A stretch of 64,000 nucleotides of DNA from the NCBI GenBank assembly GCA_015146655.1, contig VKHL01000074.1, positions 1 through 64,000 of the forward strand, in the 5' to 3' direction. Below, in pieces: positions 49,801 to 61,500 of the stretch. The notes beneath the pieces were generated by a model, which was not told the DNA's origin, did not search any database, and worked only from the letters and a program-made list of their open reading frames with translations. The DNA comes from Ochromonas danica (lineage: Eukaryota; Sar; Chrysophyceae; Chromulinales; Chromulinaceae). The translations under genes were made by a program, and so were the position numbers. How positions within the stretch are numbered: position 1 is the stretch's first letter; each line of letters starts with the position of its first letter.

Positions 49801-51454
49801 CAACTCTGAACAATCAGTGGTTCAATTCTGTTATGGTGATGATGGGCTAAATCCTCAAGTCATGGAGAAAGGAGATCGACCTGTGGACTATGGACGTCTC
49901 ACTACCAATATCTGCACGGGATTTGTTGACGAGAGAGAGCCCGGGCTGACTTCCAGCGCTCTCATGGCTTTGGTTGAAATGGAGTTAGCATCGTCACGCT
50001 TCCAGAGCCTTCTGCCGCAAGGCAAGCAATTCTTGGAGGAAACGTGGGCCTTTTTCCAAAAGAAGGCGGAGATGTTGCAGAAACTGGAATCGGATATGAT
50101 TGATACGTTACCATGTACTGCAAACGAGTTACGGAAGCAGCTTGCATCTCTTTCAGTCAAGCAGAAGTTAGATTGGTTGGAACGCTGCAAGGACCCTTCC
50201 TCTATTGAACACCACCAAATTAACCTGTTGATTTGTGAGAACACCAATCGTCTGACGGTTGAGCAATTGAAACGTATCTTCGAACGAGCGTTAGTGAAAT
50301 ACCAACGTTCACAAATCGAACCCGGTGAAGCGGTTGGAGCGGTGGGTGCACAGTCCCTTTCTGAGCCGGGCACTCAGATGACCTTGAAGACTTTCCACTT
50401 TGCTGGAGTAGCTTCCATGAACGTCACCCTTGGTGTGCCTCGTTTGAAGGAGATTATTAATGCTTCGTCTTTGATCTCAACTCCTATCATAGAAGCACGT
50501 CTCTTCCAAAGCGACTCTACAACCTCTGCTCGTATCGTGAAAGGACAAATTGAGAAGACCACTCTTGGTGAAATTTGTCAGTATATTAAGGAGGTGCATC
50601 GCACAGATGGTAGCTATATCTCCATTAAGCTGGATTATAGTTGTATTGAAAGCCTTCATCTGCAGGTCTCTGCATATTCTGTGAAATATGCCCTACTCCA
50701 TGGTTATGGCATTGGTGTCCGACCCGCTGTCTTGCGCATGTTGAAAGACAAGCATGTTCTTGTCAATGAAAAAGGTGACAAGATCAAAGTATTCCCACCT
50801 GAGCTGAAAGACAGCGGGAAAGGAATACCTTCTCATCAGAGGATTTACTTTGTGCTACAAGCATTGAAGTCTATCATCCCCGATGTGATTGTGCAAGGTG
50901 TACCCACTGTGTCCAGAGCAGTGATCAATGAAGAGATGCAAGATGGTAAGAAGCAATATTATTTGCTGGTTGAAGGCTATGGGTTACAAGATGTGATGAC
51001 CTGTCCTGGTGTGGACGCTCGCTATTGTAAGTCCAATCATATCGTCGAAATGCAACGCGTGCTTGGAATTGAAGCAGCACGAGCAATGATTAGCTCGGAG
51101 ATTAAGTATATCATGACAGCTTATGGTATCACTGTCGATCGTAGACATTTGATGTTACTGTCTGACGTAATGACCTTTAAGGGAGAAGTGCTGGGAATTA
51201 CTCGTTTTGGTGTGGCTAAAATGAAAGAGAGTGTGTTAATGTTGGCTTCCTTTGAGAAGACCACGGACCATTTATTTGATGCGGCAGTGCATGCTCGAGA
51301 AGATGCCATTGTAGGAGTCTCTGAGTGCATCATCATGGGAGTGCCCATTCCGATCGGAACAGGACTCTTCAAGCTCGTAGAACGTCATAAAGAGAAGCTG
51401 GTGGTCAAAAAACGAACAAGATTGCTGGAGACTTTGGATGACTATGTCCTCTAG
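46836..51454 (+). CDS. RPC1: DNA-directed RNA polymerase III largest subunit
   Basis: Four exons (46836-47080, 47225-47496, 47571-47725, 47792-51454) join in frame to 1444 aa. This is the catalytic clamp subunit of Pol III, which transcribes tRNA and 5S rRNA. N-terminal zinc-site residues sit in CKTCGKKLTDCAGHFG, followed by LELPVFHAGYFRHTL, which fits Pol III (LELPVFHIGYF) better than Pol I or II. The metal-binding catalytic loop is NADFDGDEMNMHLP (about residue 505), followed by GEPLVAATQDFLTGAYLLT. The bridge helix and trigger loop region reads [52 protein letters not shown]. The late conserved block is SLSEPGTQMTLKTFHFAGVASMNVTLGVPRLKEIINAS. There is no Pol II-type C-terminal heptad repeat. 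The start Met follows a short in-frame stop at ATGGATGAATAA. Confidence 0.93.
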
Positions 51455-51715
51455 TTGTCTAGTTTTAGTTCTTCGACTGTGAGTAATACAATTGTGAAAT
51501 TAACAAAGTGATTTCGATCTTTGTTTACGCTGTTATCAAAACAAACTTATTCGCATTGCAAGTCAATTTCTATCACACAATATTATTATCAGTACATGTT
51601 ATACGGGAATCACTGTTGTTCTTGTCTGTTTCACAACTGCTGTTCATCAAAACAAAAGGTTGCCTTCTCAAAACAATCTAAACCTTCAACATCATGACCA
51701 CTATGTTATTCGTCA
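51455..51715. other. Convergent 3' spacer
   Basis: A short AT-rich interval between the RPC1 stop and the stop of the 4-TM/PH gene. No feature was identified. Confidence 0.4.
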
Positions 51716-53071
51716 TCATCCAAGAGCTACACGAAAGCTCTGAGGACTCACTTCATTCATCGCTGTCACCCATACCTCCAACTCTTCCTCCGTATCACAC
51801 CTCAAGATCCAAGGGTAGCGAATGGACTCGCCCTCTTCATTGTCCTTCGGTAATAACGTGATCTGGAACTTAGGTACCTTGCGACCATCTGGCCCCACCA
51901 CAGTCGATAACGTGGTGCTTGTTTCCATTGAAATAGTGCGCTCCTGCTCAGCATTCTTGAACTCGATCCAGTAGTCTGACAACAGCAATGGACGCTTGAA
52001 GACCGGTAGCTTAGGTTGATTGCGATAGCATTGCCGATTCTCATAGAAAGCTAGTCGACCCACCGATGTCAATGTGGCATACAAACGTTGCCAAGGCTCG
52101 CTTTTCAGATCCACTAGACGATTGCCTGACCCGCTCTCCTTGCCGCGCTTCGTCAAGTAGCCTTCCATCACTACCACTACCACTGCTGTTCCGTAGCTCA
52201 GCTCTCCTGGCAAACCACTTGTTGTTACACTAGCAGAGGAAGGTTGTCTTGTAGGATCATCCTTAGAGGAAGGAGAAGCAATCTTCTTCTCGCTTTTTCT
52301 CCGAAAGGCTTTAGGGATAAATCCCATGAACCTTTCCTTCTTTTCTCTTTTGTCTTCGTCTACACTTTCTTCATCTGGAGATACTGATACAGTTGATTTA
52401 CTAGAGGATGGATTGTGATCAACTCCATGTTTCTCGTGTAAGAGATTGTCATGTATAGTGGATTGTTTGAAAGGAATTTGTTGAGCTATCGTACTGTCTC
52501 GATCTGGTTCATTATCACCTTGCTGGTATCCTTCGTCCTTTGGATCCCAATAGAAGCGTAGATAGATTCTCTCGGAGTAGACATACCAATAACGAGAAGC
52601 AAGAGCAAATACAATGGTAGAACCTATGGCAGATTCCAATTCCATTACTGCCCAAAAGGATAAGGTTGTAGTAACGGAGAACAAAATCATCATGACAATG
52701 AACGCATAGAAGATTGTCTTTTGTTCTTGTCTCATTCCTTCACAAGCATTAGCTACAGATCCAACCGGTCCATAAAGTGCTAAACCAGGACCTAAGACAT
52801 GGAAGAGCATGGTCGTGATGATAATATGTACAGAAGCAGCTACAGTACTAGCTGATGTCACCCAATAGATCTTCTGGAAAGTCTCTGAATAATTATTATC
52901 ATCACGAAATTGATTTAAAGTGAAGATACCATAAGTAAATCCTCCAATTAGTGCAGCTTGTGTTCCAAAAGCAATATTGAGATTAATATAATAATTTAAC
53001 TCTAATTGACGAATCTGTAATAATCCTTGATTCGTTGCTTGAAAGAGAGCTGATTGATGAGCTCGATTCAT
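51716..53071 (-). CDS. Four-TM (Orai-like topology) protein with C-terminal PH domain, paralogue A
   Basis: The single frame encodes 451 aa. Four hydrophobic helices occupy about residues 30-50, 70-95, 118-143 and 148-170. Their order and composition resemble an Orai/CRAC-channel core, with TM2 STVAASVHIIITTMLFHVLGPG and TM4 SAIGSTIVFALASRYWYVYSERIYLRFY. The acidic selectivity Glu of TM1 is not obvious, so Orai is a weak analogy only. After a variable linker (about 175-300) comes a PH domain (MEGYLTKRGKESG, PWQRLYATLTSVGRLAFYEN, ending RYPWILRCDTEEELEVWVTAMNEVSP), which binds phosphoinositides or membrane partners. The PH and tail portion is virtually identical in DNA to paralogue B at 56605. 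Confidence 0.65.
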   Translation of the reverse strand: MNRAHQSALFQATNQGLLQIRQLELNYYINLNIAFGTQAALIGGFTYGIFTLNQFRDDNNYSETFQKIYWVTSASTVAASVHIIITTMLFHVLGPGLALYGPVGSVANACEGMRQEQKTIFYAFIVMMILFSVTTTLSFWAVMELESAIGSTIVFALASRYWYVYSERIYLRFYWDPKDEGYQQGDNEPDRDSTIAQQIPFKQSTIHDNLLHEKHGVDHNPSSSKSTVSVSPDEESVDEDKREKKERFMGFIPKAFRRKSEKKIASPSSKDDPTRQPSSASVTTSGLPGELSYGTAVVVVVMEGYLTKRGKESGSGNRLVDLKSEPWQRLYATLTSVGRLAFYENRQCYRNQPKLPVFKRPLLLSDYWIEFKNAEQERTISMETSTTLSTVVGPDGRKVPKFQITLLPKDNEEGESIRYPWILRCDTEEELEVWVTAMNEVSPQSFRVALG

Positions 53072-53996
53072 CTTTATTTTGACTTAATAGTAGGTAATCG
53101 TGTAGCTACTAGTTGTGGATCTTTGTGTCTTCTGAATTGGCGGCACGGAGCAGAATCGAAGGATATTATCCAGTAGGCAGTAGTTTGAGAAGGTCGTTCG
53201 TCACACAATGAGCCACCAGAGAGAGAGAGAGAGCAAAGCAGATTGTTCACGAGATGAGATCGTGAGAGAGTAGGATGAGATGAAGAGCCGAGGATATCAA
53301 AGAAAAGGCATGCAAGACCAGCAGAGCAGCTCGGCCTCTTCCAGTCTACAGACCACTGACTGTGCAGTCCCGAGTCTAGGAGAGGAAAAGGCTGTGTGGG
53401 TGGGCGTGGGGGTGGGGCTCTTCCAGAATCTTTGAAAGCAAAATTTGGACAGAAAAAAGGAAAGAAAATGAATTTTTAGCTAATTCGATTTTGTTCAAAC
53501 TGAACTTTCTGCACCCCAAAAGTTTCGGATTACAGTGAATCTTGTCATCCATGATGTACTTTAGGCCGTGAGGTAAAATAGTAGTGTAACTAGGAGTCCA
53601 ACTCGCTTTGGTATTGTGAATAGCACACACATGTGAATCTTATTCATTGTACAGGCCATGAGAATATCCAGCCTAATATCGCGAATGAACTTACATAAAA
53701 GCAAATGAGAAACTAATTTCGACAAAATATAATTGTTTATCTAGTTGTTGACGGTGCATCTCTTTCCAAGCTAGACACGCGAGGTTCAACAACAATTAAG
53801 TCAGGGGAAGAGCTTAGCACTGTAGTAGGTATACTAAGTTGTAGCTTTTAAAGAGGAATTGAAGCAAAGAACTGTTACCCTTCTCTTTCCATAATTCAAA
53901 TTGAATCACTTCTAATCAATGACTATTTGACTTAAGCAGACATATTGTACCAGAAGCTGTGCAACAGCATTTCTCCCTTTCAACCGAAGATTCTAA
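53072..53996. other. Intergenic, nothing recognised
   Basis: The sequence near 53220-53280 contains GAGA repeats upstream of paralogue A and could be part of its promoter. A short frame at 53376-53630 does not look coding. No RNA gene was seen. Confidence 0.4.
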
Positions 53997-56017
53997 CTAT
54001 ACCTCCCCTGTAGTTTCAACTTCAACTTCCTTAAGGTCCACTTCATCCTCTTGCCCATTCTCATTCTCATTCGCTTGTCGCTCCAAACGCTTCAATTCTT
54101 TCTTGCTTAAACGATGTCGCGTACTATTTGGATTAACAGGATAGGCTAATCCTGCTTCACGTAACTTACGACGAAACTCTTTGCTTTGACGCCGTCGTTC
54201 TCCACAATTGCTCAGTTTCCTACAAAAGACACGCAACTCATTATCCAATAGATCATCAATGGGATAGCCAATGGGAGTCTTACTTGACAACATTCTCATT
54301 CTCATAAGCATTCCCTGCTAAGGCAGCTTGCAGTTTACCCATTAGCAATCCAAAGCCATCATCTTGACCACTAAGAATACTCTGCTTGTAAGACAGGAAG
54401 TCTACCTCGGCTTCTTCCGACCAGGCACTAATACCCACATAACCCAACCATCATCAAGACAACAATACAGAAGTAATACAAAGAAGATCAGATTTACCGA
54501 TGTTTACGCATTATAACGGCTCTGCGCCCATGTCTTGCAGAGAGTGGTTGATGACAAATATCTTCAATAACAAGGCAAGGATGGCGAGGAAGATCATTGA
54601 TCGTGAAGTCATACGTGGTGGGAATGAGATAGACCAATCGACCATTCCTAATTGACATTTCATCCAAATATCATCAATCACAACCAAACATATCATTCAT
54701 CATCATGACTTACATTACGAGAGAACGAGCAGCATTATGTAATAGATCTAGCATGACTTCTTCCACAGCATACGTTTGAGTGGAAGGGATATGATCTACA
54801 CGCTGTTCAGCAGTTAGCGAATAGTCAACAATTCCCTTTCTACCAGACTTTCTCGCACCAGCACGAATACCATAAGGGGGATCAGTAACAATCGCTTGGA
54901 AAAGACCTTCCTTGGCACTATCTAACGTAAGATGACGATCAAAGAGATGAGCATCCATTCGAACCAATTCAGGAATAGGTAAACCATAGAATTCAAAGTT
55001 AGCACGAACATCTCGTCTTTCATTTCCTTTTGGTACCCAATCTTGATCAGCACCAGCATACATATCTCCTTTTAAGACTCTTGGATCAATATCTGCACCC
55101 AATACAAAGGCACCAAAGTGAGCTAATGCTAAACCAATTGATCCAGTACCCATGAAAGGTTCAAACACAGTCATACCAGGACCAACATATCCTAAATTCG
55201 CTAGAATAAATGCTAAGGAATCATCTAATGAGGTAGGTCCTAAATAAGGACGTTTCTTTAGATCAAACTTCTGTAATGCACATTTCATTGCTGATCCACC
55301 AATACGACGACCAAAGAAAGTTGGAAAGTTTGGTGATAGAGAAGTAGGTGCATGAATATCACTTGAATAATCAACAATAATCCAAAACTCCATATCAGGT
55401 GTTTTCAAATTAACACGACCTTGGAAAGTCAGAAAGGAATAGTTTAAACGTAATGTTTGTTTCTCTTCCATGGTGAAAGTACGACCAAATGTAAGAACTT
55501 GTATAGACCAAGTTTGATCAGAACGATTAAGATAAGAGGAAAGGAAATCAGAGGGAAGTGTTTTCGTATTTTCAACATTAGTTTGGAATGTTGCTCCCAT
55601 TGACCAAAGATGATAAATCCCTTTGATTAAGATAGCACGTGAACAAACTTCTAATATAGCTTGATCAGATGGCATTTCTACGAGCATGAAATGATCTATT
55701 TTACCATCAGAATGACTACTACTAGAACTACTAATAGATGCATGATAACGTTTTTTCTCCCAATAGGCTAACATCTCTTTTTTAGGTAAGTGTTGATAGT
55801 TAGAAAGGTCATAGGAGGAGGAGGAGGAGGAGGAGGAAGATGATGACTTGTCATCATCATCATCATTGTTGTTGTTATTGTTATTGTCTTTTTGTTGGTT
55901 AGCAGTACAACAAAAGACCACATCTTCTATATGATAACCATGATATTCAAGTAAAGAGAAGAACTCACTATAACGGAAATCTAACCATTCATCAAGGAAA
56001 TGAATAAGATAGATCAT
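53997..56017 (-). CDS. TRM11: tRNA (guanine(10)-N2)-methyltransferase, Trm11
   Basis: Four exons (56017-54714, 54647-54498, 54427-54284, 54219-53997) join in frame to 606 aa. Trm11, with Trm112, methylates N2 of G10 in tRNA. The N-terminus begins MIYLIHFLDEWLDFRYSEFFSLLEYHG, as in the family, and a Ser/Asn/Asp repeat interrupts the THUMP-like region. The SAM-binding motif is FEPFMGTGSIGLA (about 282-294) and the catalytic motif is TDPPYGIRAGARK (about 378-390). Exon 2 supplies the C-terminal NGRLVYLIPTTYDF, and LPRHPCLVIEDICHQPL follows. The last two exons add a charged tail (VKKLSNCGERRRQSKEFRRKL) rich in Lys/Arg/Glu that is not essential to the fold. All joins use GT-AG and restore frame. 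Confidence 0.9.
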
Positions 56018-56604
56018 TCTTGGAAAGAGAAGAGATCAAGACGAAGAGATCAAGACAGAAGACAGAGACTAATCTCAGCCAGCCCTTTTGCTTTTGTTTG
56101 ACTGACTGACTGCTGACTGCTGGGTAACTATTATTGTGGAGCGTGCGCCCAACTCTTCCCACAGACCTTATCCTAAATCAGACCTTTTCCTAACCCTAGC
56201 ACCAACCCTCTAACCTTAACCGTTGTGTGGTGTGTTGTTTTACACTATAATGCGTTGTTAGCTTATCTTCACCTTCATCCGCATCAGTAATCCCAAGCAA
56301 CCTCATCAATTCTCATTAATATACAATGTATACGAGATCAGTCTAAACCCAACTAATCACCACTTTACAATATAGGTTAATATAGGTTGAAGGCTATCCG
56401 AAATTAACACCACGCACCTAACACCCTCGTATCATTCTTCCCATTTGAACAGAGTAACACGATCAGAAGATGGCCACATTATCGCACAAGAAGAATATGA
56501 CAATAATAATGTGCACTGATATGACCTACCAAAACTAAACTGCCCCGCTATTTTCTCACGAATATCGGCAAACAAACATGAATTGATCATCGCGATATTC
56601 GTCA
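56018..56604. other. Intergenic region between TRM11 and PH paralogue B
   Basis: This holds the TRM11 promoter and the paralogue B 3' end. CCTAACCCTAG and CCTCTAACCTTAACC near 56190-56221 are telomere-like but not tandem. No gene was seen. Confidence 0.35.
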
Positions 56605-57966
56605 TCATCCAAGAGCTACACGAAAGCTCTGAGGACTCACTTCGTTCATCGCTGTCACCCATACCTCCAACTCTTCCTCCGTATCACACCTCAAGATCCA
56701 AGGGTAGCGAATGGACTCGCCCTCTTCATTGTCCTTCGGTAATAACGTGATCTGGAACTTAGGTACCTTGCGACCATCTGGCCCCACCACAGTCGATAAC
56801 GTGGTGCTTGTTTCCATTGAAATAGTGCGCTCCTGCTCAGCATTCTTGAACTCGATCCAGTAGTCTGACAACAGCAATGGACGCTTGAAGACCGGTAGCT
56901 TAGGTTGATTGCGATAGCATTGCCGATTCTCATAGAAAGCTAGTCGACCCACCGATGTCAATGTGGCATACAAACGTTGCCAAGGCTCGCTTTTCAGATC
57001 CACTAGACGATTGCCTGACCCGCTCTCCTTGCCGCGCTTCGTCAAGTAGCCTTCCATCACTACCACCACCACTGCTGCTCCGTAGCTCAACTCTCCTGGC
57101 AAACCACTTGTTGTTACACTAGCAGAGGAAGTTTGTCTTGTAGGGTCATCCTTAGAGGAAGGAGAAGCAATCTTCTTCTCGCTTGTTCTCCGAAAGGCTT
57201 TAGGGATGAAGACTTTGAATCCCTTAGCTTTAGCTTTATCGGTCTCCTCATCCCGCTCCGTCAACACATCGTCCGGAGATACTGATTGATTAAACTCGCT
57301 GATAGAGCTCTGAACACGATCCACTCCATGCTTTTCATGAATTGGATTGTCACTAACTAATTCTGGCTCTAGGGGTGGGGGAGGGGAATAGCTGTCTCGA
57401 TCAGGTCCTTCAGATGCTTGGTATCCTTCTTCTTTGGGATCCCAATAGAAGCGAAGATATATGCGTTCAGAGTAGACCCACCAATAGCGCGCAGCAAGGA
57501 CGAACATGACAGTGCTACCCACTGCTGATTCGAAAGCCATGACTGCCCAAAAGGATAAGGTTGTTGTAATGGAGAACAAAACCATCATGACTATGAAGGC
57601 TGTGAAGATTGTCTTTTGTTCTCTTCTCATTCCTTGGCAAGCATTAGCTACAGATCCAACCGGCCCATGGAGTGCTAAACCAGGGCCTAAGACCTGAAGT
57701 AACATGGTCGTGATAATGACATGCACGGAAGCGGCAATGGTTCCTGCTGATGTCACCCAATAGATCTTCTGGAAAGTCTCTGAATAACTATTATCATCAC
57801 GAAATTGATTTTGTGTAAAGATACCATAAGTAAATCCTCCAATTAGTGCAGCTTGTGTTCCAAAAGCAATATTGAGATTAATATAATAATTTAACTCTAA
57901 TTGACGAATCTGTAACAATCCTTGATTCGTTGCTTGAAAAAGAGCTAATTGATTAGCTCGGTTCAT
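56605..57966 (-). CDS. Four-TM (Orai-like topology) protein with C-terminal PH domain, paralogue B
   Basis: The frame encodes 453 aa, with the same layout as paralogue A at 51716: N-terminus MNRANQLALFQATNQGLLQIRQLELNYY, four TM helices, a linker and a PH domain. The PH and tail region (from about TTSGLPGELSYG to the end, RVALG) is identical in protein to A and nearly so in DNA, with isolated silent changes. The linker has diverged (A: SKSTVSVSPDEESVDEDKREKKERF; B: SEFNQSVSPDDVLTERDEETDKAKAK). The TM half shows moderate divergence, such as VHVIITTMLLQVLGPGLALHGP. It starts 547 bp from divergent family copy 4. Confidence 0.65.
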   Translation of the reverse strand: MNRANQLALFQATNQGLLQIRQLELNYYINLNIAFGTQAALIGGFTYGIFTQNQFRDDNSYSETFQKIYWVTSAGTIAASVHVIITTMLLQVLGPGLALHGPVGSVANACQGMRREQKTIFTAFIVMMVLFSITTTLSFWAVMAFESAVGSTVMFVLAARYWWVYSERIYLRFYWDPKEEGYQASEGPDRDSYSPPPPLEPELVSDNPIHEKHGVDRVQSSISEFNQSVSPDDVLTERDEETDKAKAKGFKVFIPKAFRRTSEKKIASPSSKDDPTRQTSSASVTTSGLPGELSYGAAVVVVVMEGYLTKRGKESGSGNRLVDLKSEPWQRLYATLTSVGRLAFYENRQCYRNQPKLPVFKRPLLLSDYWIEFKNAEQERTISMETSTTLSTVVGPDGRKVPKFQITLLPKDNEEGESIRYPWILRCDTEEELEVWVTAMNEVSPQSFRVALG

Positions 57967-58513
57967 CTCTCTCTAGACTGATGATGATTTTAAAAAAGAA
58001 GATACAGGAAGTACGACAGGAGAGGGGCTTGGTCTGCTGCTTGCTGCTAGTTGATGACCTCTGCTGCCTTCTGCTCTTCGAGCTGTTCCCAGCACTCGCT
58101 GTTGAGCATTTTGCTCTTCATACAGCAGTGATGATACAGCAACAACTGACACAGAGAGAGTGGGTTGATGATTGTGTGTTGTGTGTTGTCTGTGTGTGTG
58201 TGAGGGCCAAAAATTTGGTTTCGGCTTTTGACCACCGCGTGGGGGCGCCACTGCTGGCCCGTGCACCCCTTTTTCGTCTTTCTGTGGTGGTGAAACGGAG
58301 AGTGTTCCAGTTGTTGCGCACTCATTGCACTCTCCCAGAGCGATTTTGGCCAGATGTGTCGAGATGAAGACGATGGACCTCCACCTCACTTCTCCTCCGT
58401 CATGTCGTCTCCTCCTCCTTTCACTTGGCATTGGTTGACGTAGACTGCAATAGTTCTTCATTATTATATTCATTTGATTCAACATCGTATGAAAGAGAGA
58501 TTAGCTTACGAAG
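57967..58513. promoter_or_regulatory. Bidirectional promoter region for PH paralogue B and family copy 4
   Basis: 547 bp lie between divergent start codons. The 58200-58500 portion aligns with the copy 2 promoter (39001-39237 on minus). The last 40 bp (GTATGAAAGAGAGATTAGCT then TACGAAGATGAAG) match the copy 3 and relic promoters. It therefore combines the proximal and distal parts found separately elsewhere. Confidence 0.55.
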
Positions 58514-61500
58514 ATGAAGTTTGTGATTGATCGTTTTGAAGAAGTTGCTCTTCGCTCACCAAACTCACCAGCCATTGTGAGTGAAGAAGGGTCTTCTATT
58601 ACTTATGGTAAGCTCAATGAACGTGCTTCAACCATCGCCCAAAGACTGGTCAGATTGCTCCATCTTGACCAAGTCAAAGTGTTCGAGCAAACCTCCATGG
58701 TTGGTCTCTTGATGGAGAGACATATCGGCATCATCACGATGATGTTGGGCATTCACAAGGCGGGATGTGCCTATGTCCCGGTAGATCCTGCCTTCCCACC
58801 TGATCGCCAAGCCTATATTCTGGAGCATGCTCGCTGCAATGTGCTGATAGTGGACGAAGAGTGCTTTGAGCAAGCGAAGAAGAACAACACTCCGATCAGT
58901 GCAAAGCACATTTTGATCAGTAGCCAAGATGGAACAATTATCGGCCATCTGATGGACGGCCGATCGGTAGGGGAGGAAGCGGAAGAGAGCGGTGAGGTGG
59001 TTTCTGAGGCATCTCTGCTCCATGTGCGAACATTGAATCACAACATGGAAGCCTTAGCGTATGTGCTATACACTTCAGGATCGACGGGCAAGCCGAAAGG
59101 TGTGGCTGTGAAGCAAGTGGGCGTGGACAATATTATTCATTTCTTTGCAGAAGAGCTGCATGTGTCCGAGAAGAATCGGGTGCTGGGTTTGACTACCTTT
59201 TGTTTCGATATCTCGGTGTTGGAGATCTTCCTGCCTCTCACTCGCGGTGCTTGCTTCATCTTGGCCCTCTCGTCCACGAGGAAAGACCCTTTCCGCATCT
59301 TGGAGCTGATGGATGCACATGAAGTGAACATCTTCCAAGCCACTCCTACGACCTATGAGATGATGTTGGCCACAGGGTGGGTGGGAGATGAGAAGATCCA
59401 CTTCCTGGTGGGTGGAGAAGCTTTTCGACCCAGCTTGTTGCCAATCGCTCAGAAATGTGCAAGCTTTCTGAATGTGTATGGTCCCACTGAGACCACCATT
59501 TGGTCGACAAGCTTCCGTGTGGAGAAGGACTTTGCAGCGTATGCAGCCAAGATGGGAATCAAGGCGATGCCGATCGGCAAGGCGATCTCCGACACCTTAC
59601 TCTACTTGGTGGGAGAGAATCAGCCTTGGAAAGAGGTTGCACAAGGAGAAGAAGGAGAGTTGTGGATTGGTGGGATTGGTGTGGCGGCAGGTTATTTGCA
59701 TGCCCCCAACCTGACTCAAGAGCGCTTCATCGCGAATCCTTTCGGAGAAGGCTTGGTCTATCGCACAGGCGATGTGGTGAAGCAGTTATCCGACGGAAAC
59801 TACATCTTTGTGCGTCGCTTGGATGACCAAGTGAAGATCGATGGGTTCCGAATCGAGTTGGAAGAGATCGAGAAGGTGTACATGGAGAATGATCACATTG
59901 AGAAAGCTGTGGCGCTGGTTCGATCCAACAAGCTGGTCTTGTACATATTGCCAACAGCGGATACCCCAGTGATCAAGAGCAGTGATGAGCAAGGAGTGGT
60001 GGAGTACAGCTTGTCTGCTGAGCTGCTCCACAGCATTCACGAGCAGGCTCGCAGCAAGCTGACGTACTACATGATTCCCAAGTACACAGTGATCATCAAG
60101 GACTTCGCGAAAACTCCGAATGGCAAGCTGGACAAGAAAGCTCTTCCTGATCCGAAGGACTTGCAGAAGGCAGTAGCTGCAGTGAGTCCAGCAGCAGATG
60201 TGACGAAGGCATTGCCAGCAGACACAGTGTCTTCACCGGCCCTATCCGATGGCACTCGCCCTGTGTCTGCAGTAATCTGTGAAGTGATCAAGGCATTGCG
60301 TGGTCATCGTCCAAGTCCCAGCAACAACTTGGGTGCATTTGGCTTGGACTCCCTGGGGTCAGTGATGTTGTTGAGACAGCTCAGCAATGCTCTCCATGGC
60401 GAAGTGACGATGAGGCTTGATGACTTGTTTGTTCCAGGTCGAACGATTCGAGATCTGGGCAAGCTTCTGTATGATCGCTGCAGTCCAGCGGCGAGAGAGA
60501 AGCTTCATTTGATTTCTGAGAACGAAGCAGAGAACGAGAGCTGGGAGTCTCAGATGGAGTGTGGAGAAGGAGGCGAAGCTAGTAAAGATCACTTCGCACA
60601 TGTTCCAACGATCGATTACTTTGGAGCGAGTCTCTTGGCGAATAAGCGTCTTTTCGAAGGGTTGCGAGGTGTTTTCACCTTTATGGTTCTGTATGACCAC
60701 TTTCATCCAAAGGAAGGGAAGTTCCCTGAAGCCTTATTAGTGGATACTACCCTGTTTTATATTTTGTCTGGCTTCACCACGGCATCGCAAGTACGATCTA
60801 CTCCTGAGATCAAGAAGAAGTCAGGTTTGAATAGCAGTGAGGACGAGTGGAAAGTCACTCCTCAATCGTCCTTTCCTTTGGCCAAATTCTGGTTGGTACG
60901 AGCAGTAGGTTTGTATCCAATTCTGTGGCTCGCTCTTGTACTCAATGCTCCTGCTTGGTACTACCAGGATAAGTATGTCTATCCTCACCATGCTCCTGGA
61001 TTGCCACAGAGCAGTGATGCAGCACTATGCACATTTTTGCAAGTGATTGGTATGGATTTATGGGGAAACTGCATGCCTTATGGTCCTGCACTTCGTTATG
61101 CCACATGTTTGATCAATTGTATGCTATTCTATGGAGCTTATTGCTTCCTTTGGACGGAGGGTCTAAAGAGAATGGCTATGTTGACATCTGAATCCGAGGT
61201 GTGTGCTCGCAGTAACGGCTTCACTCAGGTTGTCCCTCTTCGCAATAGCAAGCAATCTTGGAGTCAGTATTTGGGCAACATCTCTGTGTATTGGGGCCGC
61301 AGTCTGTATCATCCCGAGGTGTCTGGACCACTTTCCTTCTTTCTGATTGTTGTGACAGTATTGCTGTTTTGGTTCAATGTGAAACACCATCTTCGGTAAG
61401 GACATGACCTTGTCTTCCCTTTAGTTAATTGCTCATAGTGGTGGACCTGTTTGGATGTTGTAGGATGGCAAGTGTCTTCATCGTTTTCTTGGGTGGAGCA

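Noticed and set aside
56180-56225. Telomere-like CCTAACCC stretches
   Set aside because: Only two or three degenerate units, not tandem, and in a normal spacer between genes.
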